A DNA stretch of 26,618 nucleotides from Inonotus obliquus (GCA_032164295.1 JAJHTX010000020.1:1-26618), one strand, 5' to 3'. Positions 1-8,675 are shown, counted from the stretch's first letter. A program made the numbers and translations. The notes: generated from the sequence alone by a model not told the origin.

Positions 1-204
1 TTGTAAGATTTAAACTTACTCTACTAGAATAAAGTTCTAGTGTGCACTCTATACACTAAATAGATAAAAAAAATTTTATTTTTGTTCTTTTTTTTATTAC
101 TTATTTCCTTTTATAGTTAATATTACCCTTATATCTGTGGTTTTTGTAAAACACACAACAGAGTAAATTAAGATGTGTTATTACTATAAGCTATAGTAAA
201 CACA
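1..204. other. Unassigned AT-rich left edge
   Basis: No gene, tRNA or clear repeat is visible. By position it should correspond to the part of the polymerase just before the motif B region of the neighbouring remnant, but I cannot align it convincingly. It may be diverged beyond recognition or unrelated. Confidence 0.4.
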
Positions 205-914
205 ATTAAAGAACAAGCTAATAGATACGACCCTTGGTAAAAAACAAAAAGCGAATAGACTATTAAAAGCCTTTTACGGTAGATTAGTAAGAAACCTCGA
301 TTAAGGATTTACACTGTTATTGACAATAGTTAAATATCATCTTTCATCACTCTAATTTGCTTAGATTCCCTAGTGGTCCTGGTTGAATTAGATGAAAAAA
401 ATATTACTTCTTACAGGCAAAATTTAACTAAATTACCTAAAATCTATATAGCGTCTATTATTACAGCAAATGCTAAGGTGTTTCTGTCAGAGTTCAAAAA
501 CAATTCTGATTATAAATTATATTACACCAATACTAACTCAAGGTTTTGAAACCAACCACACCCTGAACAACTAGTAGAAGACAAGAAAATAGGTAAGTTC
601 AAATTAGTAAAATTACTACGCAAAATTGTGACTCTAGCTCCTACAATGTGCGGTGGATTAGAATTGGACGGCTCTGAATTTACTAAAGTTAAAGGTTTAA
701 AGCCAAAGTAACCGTAGCACCACTAGATGAGCTGTTGACAAAATAAAGTTCAACTAAAGTAAGTCAAGTGAAATGGTTTAAGAACCTTTCTGGAAGTACA
801 ATTTCAGTGATAGACTTGGCATATAGCTTGAAAACTACAGAAAACTAACGACACCTTGTCGATAGTGGTGAAAAAGTTGTAGCTACTAGCAACAAAATAG
901 TTAAAATTAATTAG
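205..914 (+). pseudogene. dpo: Decayed C-terminus of a linear-plasmid family B DNA polymerase (copy 1)
   Basis: Pieces in several frames match the C-terminal third of the intact polymerase at 2,152-5,214: LKEQ followed by a YGR segment, then ASIITANAKV, KLYYTNTNS, EFTKVKGLK and WFKNLSGSTISVID-like text, ending in TAG at 912-914. It is dead as an enzyme. The motif B core NS before YGR has become KA, and the motif C aspartates of DTDS read NTNS. Frame changes, TAA codons and an in-frame TGA after NTNSRF interrupt it. A tRNA-like module and then orf120 follow, the same order seen after the intact copy, so this is the end of an older plasmid unit. Homology rests on translated alignment by eye. 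Confidence 0.85.
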
Positions 915-1067
915 CTATTAACCCTATAATAATATTTAAATATTTTAGGTTGTTTAGTTAAAGATCTTTATAGGTCGAAGTATTTCCAGAGGAATCCTTT
1001 TTGTTTATATAATATAGAATTAAAAGTTTTTAACTCTATAAATTAAATAAAAATTTAACCTTTACAA

Positions 1068-1127
1068 AGTTATAATGGTTGCTTTTTTGTAATAAATAAA
1101 TATATTTGTTCGATTCCAATAATAGCT
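1068..1127 (+). other. tRNA-like module, copy 1 (60 nt)
   Basis: Positions 1068-1073 (AGTTAT) can pair with 1122-1127 (ATAGCT) as a 6-bp acceptor-like stem. Directly inside it, TATTTG and CCAATA flank the loop TTCGATT, a classic T-arm with one mismatch, abutting the acceptor as in a tRNA. Only 29 nt separate the 5' strand from the T-arm, too few for both D and anticodon arms. The 5' part (TAATGGTTGC) resembles a D-loop. A homologue of identical length lies at 5264-5323 in the same position after a polymerase gene. It is probably a tRNA-derived element, not a decoding tRNA. Confidence 0.6.
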
Positions 1128-1334
1128 AGATATCTTTTTATATATTAGATCTGTTTTTAGCTTAAGACTTATTAACTGAGAGTGAGTAACAGGATTTTCA
1201 GCTTGTTAGTTTTAAGTATACAACAAGATTTTATATTAATTAGATAGAATTTGTTTAAGCGTAAATAACTTTAAACTAGAACTTTTAAAGTTATGAGATA
1301 AAATATAAACAAAATAAATTATGAAAAAAAAAAT
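1128..1334 (+). repeat. Leader block shared by the two small membrane ORFs, copy A
   Basis: This stretch aligns with 5324-5524. Shared landmarks include AATAGCTAGATATC, AACTGAGA, TTAGTTTTAAGT, AACAAGAT or AACAGCAAGAT, ATATTAATTAGATAGAATTT, GTTTAAGC and, just before the start codon, GTTATGAGA. Conservation of a non-coding leader in two diverged copies suggests an RNA or promoter function for the downstream ORF, or simply duplication. Confidence 0.65.
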
Positions 1335-1697
1335 ATGAAAAATAAATTGTTATTTGCTTTATTTATTTTAGTTGCTACAGCATTATTTAATTTCTTTATT
1401 TATGAATTGTTGAATAGCCTAGATTTTGAACATTTAGTTGTTATGAAATCTCAAAATAATTTACTATTAAATAATCAAGTGTCAGCTAGATATGTTAATA
1501 ATATAACCTTTACAACAACAGCTGATAAAGCATTCCCCTCATTAAATCTTGGAATTAATGACCCTAGGGCAATTGCAGTAATCACTTTAGCTGGTTGCAG
1601 TGTAGTAGCTTTAGCTACTGGTTCCGTATTTTCGTTATTACAAGTATTTAAGGTAACTGGAAGTAAAACAGAAAACATTGAGATGGAGATTATTTAA
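1335..1697 (+). CDS. orf120, small two-segment membrane protein, plasmid-type
   Basis: No known family was recognised. The 120-residue product starts with a hydrophobic segment (about residues 4-24, LLFALFILVATALFNFFIY) preceded by two lysines. A polar, Asn-rich middle follows, then a second hydrophobic segment (about 80-103, beginning with AIAVITLAG), then a short charged tail. It is a paralogue of the 124-residue ORF at 5525-5899. Shared positions include ATAL, a FI.ELLN.L block, QVS.R, N.T, and DP..IA before the second segment. The ATG at 1335 lies at the end of a conserved leader block. It sits between a polymerase remnant upstream and the intact polymerase downstream, so it probably belongs to the plasmid unit. 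Function is unknown; a membrane anchor for protein-primed replication is one possibility. Confidence 0.65.
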   Translation: MKNKLLFALFILVATALFNFFIYELLNSLDFEHLVVMKSQNNLLLNNQVSARYVNNITFTTTADKAFPSLNLGINDPRAIAVITLAGCSVVALATGSVFSLLQVFKVTGSKTENIEMEII

Positions 1698-1763
1698 CTA
1701 AAATAAAAGTAATTAAAATAAAAAGTAATTAAAATAAAAAGTAATTAAAATAAAAAGTAATTA
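1698..1763 (+). repeat. 16-bp tandem repeat after orf120
   Basis: Three full copies of AATTAAAATAAAAAGT lie at 1711-1726, 1727-1742 and 1743-1758, flanked by a degenerate partial copy (1698-1710) and a partial copy (1759-1763). It starts directly after the orf120 stop codon. Copy-number variation by slippage is likely. Confidence 0.9.
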
Positions 1764-1830
1764 AATTTTTTATTTTCCCTAGTCCTAAACAAGACGAGAA
1801 ACTGTTTTAAACCAAAAGAAAGGGAATAAT

Positions 1831-2085
1831 TAACCCTTTCCAATATTAAGAATAATTAAATTTAAAAATAGGGCGCAAACAGGTTTTTAGAAGAAGTAGG
1901 GAAGTTATATACTACTAAAATTTATTTTTTTGTGTTGCTGTTATTTTTTGAAATTAAATAAAGTTTTATTCCAAACGTGTGTTTTGTGAGTGTTTTTATA
2001 CTAGCATATAAAACAGTCCTGACTATTATTAAATGTAGAAAGGTTTTAAACTAACAATTCTGAACTATTTAGAACACTTTTTGTT
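1831..2085 (+). promoter_or_regulatory. Repeat cluster A upstream of the intact polymerase
   Basis: This non-coding stretch shares several short blocks, in the same order, with 5960-6345 and in part with 22686-22935. They are CCCTTTCCAA, AGGG(C/T)GCAAAC.GGT, TTATATACTACT at 1905-1916, CCAAACG, AAACAGTCCTGA near 2011-2022, and CTGAACTATTTAGAACAC near 2060 followed by a T-rich run. Each cluster lies just before or between plasmid genes, so a promoter, replication or RNA-processing role is plausible. The function itself is inference. Confidence 0.5.
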
Positions 2086-2151
2086 TGTTTTTGTCTTTAT
2101 TAATTTGATTTTTTTATTTTGAAATTAAATAAAAATTTTTTGTTTATTCCC

Positions 2152-5100
2152 ATGCAAAGACATGATATTTTATTTAGGTCACCTGAGGTGACTAATCCTT
2201 TAATTAGAAGAAATATTCTAAACTTCTTTAAAAAAACTAACTTATTGAAAAGTAATTTCATTAAATTAAGCATAAGCTTATACAATGGGAGCGAAATCAC
2301 CGTATTAGTTAAAGAAACCATTGTTAATAGAACAATTAAAGAGGAAATTAATACTTTAATTCGAAATTTAATTGATTCTTTAGCTGTAAGTAATCTATCT
2401 TTAAAAACTAGAGATAGAATAACTATTTTTTACACTGAGTCCGACTCTAAGAGTTATTTTAGTTATAAAAATAGCTTTAAAGCATACGGTAGAAGATTTT
2501 ACTCTTCTTTCAGAAGAACTAGTTTAGGCAGAAGATTTTATTCTGTTGCAACTAAAGCTTCTAAATTTGAATTTAAATTTATTAATTTAGTGTTCCCTAT
2601 TTCAGATTCTGATTTTAATTTAACTAAGTTAACTAAAAAATTCTTTTCTGAAGTTAGAGGTTTAAATTATATTTCTGTGATAGCCAACGTGAAACTGATT
2701 AACGGAAATAGATTTTCGTTAGGTTCACGTTATCCTTTAAACTCGAGCGATCCTAACTCGCAAGCAGCTTATATTGATTATTTGAATAATAAGTATGCTT
2801 TGTTAGATAATCGTTACAAAGTTGTTATAGCAGAAACTATATATTTCAATTACACTCAAATAAACGAAGTGACATTTTTAAATTCAAAAGCTAAAATAGA
2901 AAACCGGAAAGCAGCTGTGAAAGCTCTAGAGGATCTCGACTATAGAAATGAGATCCCAGCTAATTTGCCGGCTAACACCGAGTATAGAACTTGGGGTCGT
3001 GTTGCAAGCTGGATAGATTCTAAAACTGAACGAATCATAGATTTAAAAATAGACATTGGTACTATTTTTAATCGACGAGTTCATGTTACTTATTTAGACG
3101 CTCAAACTAGAGTTGTGGAAATCTTCTCTAACTTTGCTGGAGCTAAAATTCAGAAATTTACTGATTTTATCACTAATTCAATTGAAGGTGATTTTATTAG
3201 AAAAGTAGGTGAAAGAACATTCCACATAGCGAACGGTAAGGTACACTTTATCTTTGAAAAATTGTTTACACCCAAAGAAAAAATTTCTAAGGGTAGAAAA
3301 GATAAAAGTTTTAAATTTAACATTTTAACTCTGGATATTGAAACTTATTTAAATTCGGAGAATAAAATGGAATTGTTTTGTTTATCTTTTTTCGATGGTT
3401 TTAAAACAGAATCTTTTTTTATCTCTGACTATAGTTCAGTAAAAGAACTTATATCTGAGGTACTTAAAAAACTGTTAGTAAAAACTAAATCACAAAAAAG
3501 TATTTACATTCATAATTCTAGTGATTTTGATTTAATTTTTATTTTAAAATATATAGCAAATCACCCTGGAGTGGTACTAGAGCCTATTATCAAAGATGGA
3601 AAGTTTATTAACTTAAAAATCAAATATGGTTCTAAAAATGAATTCTTTGTCAATTTTAAAGATTCTTTTTTATTGCTACCAGCCTCTTTGAGTGGTTTAG
3701 CTAAACAATTTAAAGTTAAAACTTTAAAAAGTATTTTCCCATACAAATTTGTAACTAAAGATAATCTTAATTACATAGGGGCAGTACCTAGTTTAGATTT
3801 ATTTGAGGGCTTATCAACAAAAGAATATGAATCTTACGCACAAAATTTTGTAAGTAAAGATTGGAAACTTAAAATTGAAGCTATCAGATATTGTGAACAG
3901 GATTGTATCGCCTTATACCAAGTTATTGAAACTTTTGCTAAATTTATTTATGATCACTTCCAGTTAAATATCACCTCTGTTTCCACCTTACCTAGTCTAG
4001 CTTTTAAAATTTTTAGAGTACATTTTTTACCTAAATCTCTTACACTGCCTGTTTTGAGTGGAAAAGTCTATGAAGCAATTAGCAACGCTTACTACGGTGG
4101 GCACGTGGAGATGTATATACCACAAAACCCGAAAGGTAAATTTGTATATCATTATGATGTTAACGGCTTATACCCTCACGTCATGAAATCTTTTGATTAT
4201 CCGACAGACATTATTGCGCACTTTATAGGTGACATTACAAAAATGCTTGAATATGTTAACTTATTTAATAATTACAAGTCTGTAGTTAAAGTTAGGGTTA
4301 CTACACCTAAAGTTTTAAGACATCCTATTTTACCGTTTAAAAAAGACGGTACAACCATCTATGGAACAGGAACTTGGACTGGGTGGTATTATTCTAATGA
4401 AATTACAAATGCTAAAAATTGTGGTTACAAATTCGAAATTCTTGAGGGATACTTGTTTGAAAGTGCTGATTTATTTTCGGCTTATGTTGACAAATTAAAT
4501 ATACTTAAAGAACAATCACCCTCAGACTCCCCAATGTATGTAATAGCTAAACTGCTACTTAATTCATTGTACGGTAGATTTGGAATGTCCCCTAAAATGT
4601 TAACTCACATTATTTTAAGTAGTGAAGATTTATCAGCGTTTGTGCAAAAAATCGGTCTGGATAACTTAGCAGATCAAATGGAGTTAGGTAATAAGATTTT
4701 AATATCATATTGGCGAGATTTTTCTAATTTGCCTAAAACCAACATTGCTATCGCTGCTTCTATTACGGCTAACGCTAGAGTCCATATGTCTATGTTAAAA
4801 AACAATCCGAAATTTAAATTGTTTTACACTGACACAGACTCTGGTTTCTTAGATCAACCTTTACCTCCACATCTAGTGGACGATAAAAAGTTAGGTTACT
4901 TTAAACTTGTGGAAACTCTTACAGATTTTGTGGCTTTAGCTCCCAAAGTTTATGGGGGTAAGACAACTGACGGTTTAGAATTTACTAAAGTGAAAGGTTT
5001 GAAAGCTAAAGTTAGTTTAGATCAACTTAAAGAATTGTTAATTGAAAATAATAATTTAAATGTTGAACAAACTAAATGGTTTAACCACTTAGCTGATAGT

Positions 5101-5214
5101 ACTATTTCTATAAAGGAATTAACTTATAACTTGAAAGCCACTAATTTAAAACGAAATCTTATTTTCAAAAATAAGGTATTGGTGGAGACAAGTAATAAAA
5201 CTATCAGCGAATAG
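2152..5214 (+). CDS. dpo: Protein-primed family B DNA polymerase of a mitochondrial linear plasmid (intact copy)
   Basis: This polymerase would replicate a linear plasmid with terminal proteins on its ends. Counting from the upstream TTG at 2119 (the ORF limit, 1031 aa), the exonuclease motifs are DIE at 406-408 (Exo I), SSDFD ending at D471 (Exo II) and YCEQD at 591-595 (Exo III). The polymerase motifs are DVNGLYP from D680 (motif A), KLLLNSLYG from K811 (motif B) and YTDTDS with D905 and D907 (motif C). All look intact. The first 390 or so residues are basic and are the presumed terminal-protein region, by analogy with other plasmid dpo genes. I chose the ATG at 2152 (1,020 aa) because the other copies begin at the matching MKRHDI or MKRYDI position. 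All seven Trp codons are TGG. A tRNA-like module follows the stop codon. Confidence 0.93.
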   Translation: MQRHDILFRSPEVTNPLIRRNILNFFKKTNLLKSNFIKLSISLYNGSEITVLVKETIVNRTIKEEINTLIRNLIDSLAVSNLSLKTRDRITIFYTESDSKSYFSYKNSFKAYGRRFYSSFRRTSLGRRFYSVATKASKFEFKFINLVFPISDSDFNLTKLTKKFFSEVRGLNYISVIANVKLINGNRFSLGSRYPLNSSDPNSQAAYIDYLNNKYALLDNRYKVVIAETIYFNYTQINEVTFLNSKAKIENRKAAVKALEDLDYRNEIPANLPANTEYRTWGRVASWIDSKTERIIDLKIDIGTIFNRRVHVTYLDAQTRVVEIFSNFAGAKIQKFTDFITNSIEGDFIRKVGERTFHIANGKVHFIFEKLFTPKEKISKGRKDKSFKFNILTLDIETYLNSENKMELFCLSFFDGFKTESFFISDYSSVKELISEVLKKLLVKTKSQKSIYIHNSSDFDLIFILKYIANHPGVVLEPIIKDGKFINLKIKYGSKNEFFVNFKDSFLLLPASLSGLAKQFKVKTLKSIFPYKFVTKDNLNYIGAVPSLDLFEGLSTKEYESYAQNFVSKDWKLKIEAIRYCEQDCIALYQVIETFAKFIYDHFQLNITSVSTLPSLAFKIFRVHFLPKSLTLPVLSGKVYEAISNAYYGGHVEMYIPQNPKGKFVYHYDVNGLYPHVMKSFDYPTDIIAHFIGDITKMLEYVNLFNNYKSVVKVRVTTPKVLRHPILPFKKDGTTIYGTGTWTGWYYSNEITNAKNCGYKFEILEGYLFESADLFSAYVDKLNILKEQSPSDSPMYVIAKLLLNSLYGRFGMSPKMLTHIILSSEDLSAFVQKIGLDNLADQMELGNKILISYWRDFSNLPKTNIAIAASITANARVHMSMLKNNPKFKLFYTDTDSGFLDQPLPPHLVDDKKLGYFKLVETLTDFVALAPKVYGGKTTDGLEFTKVKGLKAKVSLDQLKELLIENNNLNVEQTKWFNHLADSTISIKELTYNLKATNLKRNLIFKNKVLVETSNKTISE

Positions 5215-5263
5215 TTGGTTTTATCACCCCTAGTTTTTTTAAAAAGAAAGTTTTTAACCCCAA

Positions 5264-5323
5264 AGCTATACGGGTTGTTTTAATTGTTACAATTAATATA
5301 TTGGTTCGAGTCCAATAATAGCT
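5264..5323 (+). other. tRNA-like module, copy 2 (60 nt)
   Basis: AGCTAT (5264-5269) pairs with ATAGCT (5318-5323). A perfect 6-bp T-arm, TATTGG and CCAATA around the loop TTCGAGT, abuts it. The 29-nt middle contains a hairpin, TTAATTG and CAATTAA around TTA, in place of D and anticodon arms. Its length and architecture equal the element at 1068-1127. The acceptor keeps pairing although one base changed (C-G here, T-G there), which suggests structure is maintained. It begins about 50 nt after the polymerase stop codon. Confidence 0.65.
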
Positions 5324-5524
5324 AGATATCTAATTAAATTGAGAGATTTTGTTTTAAGACTGATAACTGAGATAGATTATACATGTTTATCCACTTATTA
5401 GTTTTAAGTTAACAGCAAGATCTTATATTAATTAGATAGAATTTGTTTAAGCAGAAATAACTAAATAAACAAAAACATTTAAAATATTTAGTTATGAGAA
5501 AATATATAAAAATCAAAAAAAGAA
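5324..5524 (+). repeat. Leader block shared by the two small membrane ORFs, copy B
   Basis: This is the counterpart of 1128-1334. It keeps GCTAGATATC, TAACTGAGA, TTAGTTTTAAGT, CAGCAAGATC, the ATATTAATTAGATAGAATTT stretch and GTTATGAGA just before the orf124 start. Confidence 0.65.
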
Positions 5525-5899
5525 ATGAAACTTAACTTAAAAAAATTAATGTTTGCTATATTTATTGTATTTGCTACAGCCTTAATGGCTGTATTTATTT
5601 TTGAATTATTAAATAATCTTAATTCAGATAATTTAATTAACGTTAATACTAATAGCAATCTAATTGTAAAACCCCAAGTTTCAATTAGAGATGTTAAAAA
5701 TGTTACGGATTCAATTACAAATAACAATACAACAAATCACCTGGACATAAAAGATCCGGTAACTATAGCACTTCTAACAGTAACTTCTGTAGTAGTTTTA
5801 CTTGTTTTGTGCGGTACAAGTTATTTACTGTATAGTTATACACAAATGCCTTTACTAGAAACACAAAACTTAGATACTATAGAATTACAAAATAGATAA
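5525..5899 (+). CDS. orf124, small two-segment membrane protein, paralogue of orf120
   Basis: No known family was recognised. Residues 1-8 are basic (MKLNLKKL), then a hydrophobic segment runs to about residue 29. A polar, Asn/Thr-rich middle follows, and a second hydrophobic segment lies around residues 80-106 (starting IALLTVTSVVVLL). The tail is polar. It aligns along its length with orf120 at 1335-1697 and keeps the ATAL, ELLN, QVS.R and DP..IA landmarks. That two diverged copies are both full-length argues that the protein is selected rather than a chance ORF. It follows the intact polymerase and tRNA-like module exactly as orf120 follows the decayed polymerase. Confidence 0.68.
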   Translation: MKLNLKKLMFAIFIVFATALMAVFIFELLNNLNSDNLINVNTNSNLIVKPQVSIRDVKNVTDSITNNNTTNHLDIKDPVTIALLTVTSVVVLLVLCGTSYLLYSYTQMPLLETQNLDTIELQNR

Positions 5900-5959
5900 T
5901 TAATAAACTTACTAATATTTTAAATAAAATTTTAAACAATTAATTTAAATATTTATTTT

Positions 5960-6345
5960 GTTTTCAACCCTTTCCAACAATAAGAATAATTAATAATTAA
6001 AATAAAATTAGGGTGCAAACCGGTCATTAGAAAAGAAAACCAATTTTTAATAAAAGTTTTAGGGGAAAAATCCTTATATACTACTGAAATGTTTTATTTT
6101 GTTTTTTATTAAATAAAGTTTTTAACCAAACGAGTTTTTTGTGTGAGCATTTTAGTTTGGTTTGTTTTAGCACAAAAGTTTAGAGGATTAGTTGTTCAAT
6201 TGTTTATAAAACACTCCTGAACATTTTAGCTTAACATTTTTTGTTTTGTTTTTAATAATAAGTGAAACACTCCTGACATTTATTAAAATATAGACTAGGT
6301 AAAATTAACACCTCTGAACTATTTAGAACACTTTTTTACATTTTT
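5960..6345 (+). promoter_or_regulatory. Repeat cluster B between orf124 and orf376
   Basis: Repeats the blocks of cluster A: CCCTTTCCAA near 5968, AGGGTGCAAACCGGT near 6010, TTATATACTACT at 6074-6085 and CCAAACG. It then has two AAACACTCCTGA elements (6209-6220 and 6265-6276) and CTGAACTATTTAGAACAC near 6314 followed by a T-run. The stretch TTTAATAATAAGTGAAACAC before the second element is nearly identical to one in cluster C near 22841. It is longer than cluster A because a segment carrying the second element is present. Confidence 0.55.
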
Positions 6346-6369
6346 TCTAAATATATTTATTTTAAAATT

Positions 6370-6406
6370 TTGGAGGTACTTCCAACTCTAATCCTTATAT
6401 ACTACT
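6370..6406 (+). promoter_or_regulatory. Near-palindrome and TTATATACTACT element before orf376
   Basis: TTGGAGGTACTTCCAA at 6370-6385 is a near-perfect 16-bp palindrome. TTATATACTACT follows at 6395-6406, the third copy of that string in the first 6.5 kb. The pair lies about 80 nt before the orf376 start and is a candidate promoter or processing site. Confidence 0.4.
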
Positions 6407-6484
6407 ACTACAGCTATTGGTTACAAATTAAAAAACATTGGAGCCTTAATATCTAAAATTTTATTTTTTAATTATATTAGCCAA

Positions 6485-7615
6485 ATGAAATACATAAGTC
6501 CATTTTGGAAAATAATAAGACTTATCACTAAATGGAGTATATTTACTACCATTTTTTCAAGTGTAAGTTCACTTATATTCTCTTTAATGTCATTTGACTT
6601 TGAATTAATATATATAATAAATACAATAATTGGGTTTATTACAGGAGCATATAATTTAATAAGTGAAATAGACTATGAAATGTGTAATGATTTAATATTT
6701 ACTATTATTAATAGTTATAATAAAATATTAGCTAAAATTATCATTAAATTAGAAAATTTACCTAATAAAACAGAATCTGTTTTAAATCGAATCAAAAGAA
6801 TTAAAAAGATGTTTATTAAAATTCCTGTTGATAAAATAAATCATGAAGTTTTATCTGAAATTCCTAATAATATTAAAGATAAAATTAAAGCTGATTTATC
6901 TAAAAATCAAGATAAACAAAATATTGATTATTATTATATTCATCTAGAAAAAATGATGAATCCTGAATATAGAACGAAATTATTCAGAGAATATCTTAGA
7001 GATGAAATAAAAAATAAATATGATCATTTAATCACCAAAGATCCTAATATTGTAAAACCATTAACCTCAATAAATATTTATGATTTTTTTACCGCCAAAA
7101 ATTTAGGTCTTGTTATATTTCTTATTTGGGGACCTTTAGTGCAATATTTCTTCCCTGAAGAATTTAAAGAAACGTTAGAAATTTCAGACAGAATAATTCG
7201 TAAAGTAAAAGATTATACAAATATATTTAATATTCTTACAAATTTTTGGAAAAAAATAACTAAAAAAGATATTAAAGCAGAAGAAACAAATAAAACAAAA
7301 AAAAAAATAGATAAAACTGTTGGTTCTGATTCAGATACTATTACTGATGAGGATTTGTTTGATTATTCTAATTATCCAAGACCAAAAGTTGATGCAAAAA
7401 GAATACTTGATGGTGAATCAACTCCAAAAGTTGATGAGGATTCAACTCTAAAAGTTGATGAGGAATCAACACCTAAAATTGATGCAAAAACAAATAGTGA
7501 ACAAACTGTTGAAGAACCAACAGAGAACCCCATTCCAGAAGAAGATGAAGTATTTGAAACTGAATTTGATAGATACTTCAGAATACCTCGTAAGAAAGAT
7601 TCAAAACCGAGGTAA
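6485..7615 (+). CDS. orf376, membrane protein with acidic repeat tail, plasmid-type
   Basis: No known family was recognised. Two hydrophobic segments lie near the N-terminus (about 17-36 and 40-58), then a long charged, probably helical region (about 60-200), a third hydrophobic segment (about 206-223, LGLVIFLIWGPLVQYFF), a Lys-rich stretch and a very acidic tail. The tail holds degenerate repeats of the type ESTPKVDE (about 310-335). Trp is always TGG. It lies 81 nt before the truncated polymerase at 7,697, after repeat cluster B. Its plan (N-terminal TM, helical spacer, central TM, low-complexity tail) resembles orf290 at 19,919-20,791, although sequence similarity is weak. A membrane anchor for plasmid DNA or for a replication complex is possible; this is inference. 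Confidence 0.7.
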   Translation: MKYISPFWKIIRLITKWSIFTTIFSSVSSLIFSLMSFDFELIYIINTIIGFITGAYNLISEIDYEMCNDLIFTIINSYNKILAKIIIKLENLPNKTESVLNRIKRIKKMFIKIPVDKINHEVLSEIPNNIKDKIKADLSKNQDKQNIDYYYIHLEKMMNPEYRTKLFREYLRDEIKNKYDHLITKDPNIVKPLTSINIYDFFTAKNLGLVIFLIWGPLVQYFFPEEFKETLEISDRIIRKVKDYTNIFNILTNFWKKITKKDIKAEETNKTKKKIDKTVGSDSDTITDEDLFDYSNYPRPKVDAKRILDGESTPKVDEDSTLKVDEESTPKIDAKTNSEQTVEEPTENPIPEEDEVFETEFDRYFRIPRKKDSKPR

Positions 7616-7696
7616 AAAACAAATAAAAGTAAATAAAATTTTAAGTAATCCCCCTTTCCAAATTTAATAATATTAAAAACAAAAAACAAAACAAAA

Positions 7697-8457
7697 ATGA
7701 AAAGATACGATATCGTTTTTCGAGCTGTTTCTGTCTCTAACAGAATGATTAAAGTTAATCTGACAAACCTGTTAAATAGAAATGATTTATTTGAAAATAG
7801 TTTTATTAAAACAACAGTTACTGTTGTTATAGTTAATAAAGTTACAGCTATCTGTAAAGATATCTTAATAAATTTAAATGATAAACGAGATAAGGCAACC
7901 TTAGTTAAAAATAATTTAGAGTCTTTAAATTTAAAAAATATATCACTCAAAAGTAGTGAGAAAATTAGTCTATTCTACATCGAATCGGACGAAAAAGTTT
8001 ATTCGACATATAAAAATAGTTTTAAATTAATAAATAAAAGATTTTATTCTTCATCTGTTTTGTCCGGCTTTGGGAAAACATTTTATTCTACTGCTACTAA
8101 AGCTTCTAAGTTTGAATTTAAATTTATTAATTTGGCTTTTCCCATTTCTGAATCAGAATTGAATTTAACTAAGTTAACTGAAAATTTCTTTTCTGAAGTG
8201 AAAGGTTTAAAATATGTATCAGTGCTTGCCAATGTAAAACTTATTAACGGTCAAAGATTCACATTAGGTTCACGTGTACCATTAGATTCGAGTGATCCGG
8301 AGTCTCAATTGGATTACATTGATCATTTAAATAATGAGACAGAAGTAAATGGTATCCGAATTCTTCTGATAGTAAGATTAATATTAATAATTCAAGTAAA
8401 ACTTTAGGTAAATCAATTAGTTCTTTCTTAAGAAAGATTATTTTTCCTAAACAGTAA
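7697..8457 (+). pseudogene. dpo: Truncated plasmid DNA polymerase, N-terminal domain only (copy 2)
   Basis: From the ATG at 7697 (MKRYDIVFRA) to about 8,336 (YIDHLNN) it follows the N-terminal region of the intact polymerase, including SKFEFKFINL and the LANVKLINGQRFTLGSR stretch. Homology then ends. The same frame runs into unrelated residues and stops at 8405-8407. A shifted frame opens at 8341 with RSKW, a tetrapeptide found in the copy at about 25,870 some 60 codons further into that gene. This suggests a deletion or recombination joint. That frame then encodes a basic, Ser-rich tail ending FPKQ at 8457. No exonuclease or polymerase motif is present. Whether the retained domain is still translated as a lone presumed terminal protein is open. 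Confidence 0.85.
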
Positions 8458-8595
8458 TTTTTATACAAGCTGCTCTTATAATTAATAAATGTAAACTTTA
8501 AACATAACATTAACCCTTTATAAATTTTGCTTTTTTTTAAAAATAATAAATATAATTATAATAATACTTTTTGCTTTTGTTCTTTCAATATTTTG

Positions 8596-8675
8596 CGGAA
8601 TAGAGGTGATTCGAACACCTAAGGGCCTCCCCGAACAATTAGCAATCGTTTTATCTTACCAATGAAAACTATTCC
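8596..8675 (-). tRNA. trnS(GCU): tRNA-Ser(GCU)
   Basis: The acceptor GGAATAG pairs with CTATTCC. The anticodon stem AACGA/TTGTT holds loop TTGCTAA, anticodon GCU for AGY serine codons. A long variable arm and the perfect T-stem AGGTG/CACCT fit a class II tRNA. It is the last host gene on this strand before the plasmid block. Confidence 0.93.

Noticed and set aside
2119..2151. TTG-initiated 11-residue N-terminal extension of the intact polymerase
   Set aside because: The other polymerase copies start at an ATG aligned with 2152, and the extension has no counterpart in them.
5488..5727. 79-codon minus-strand ORF
   Set aside because: It is antisense to orf124, whose paralogue at 1335-1697 shows that the plus strand is the coding one.
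7372..7950. 192-codon minus-strand ORF with a Ser/Thr-rich start
   Set aside because: It is the shadow of the orf376 tail repeats and of the polymerase N-terminus on the other strand; the same DNA encodes clear homologues on the plus strand.
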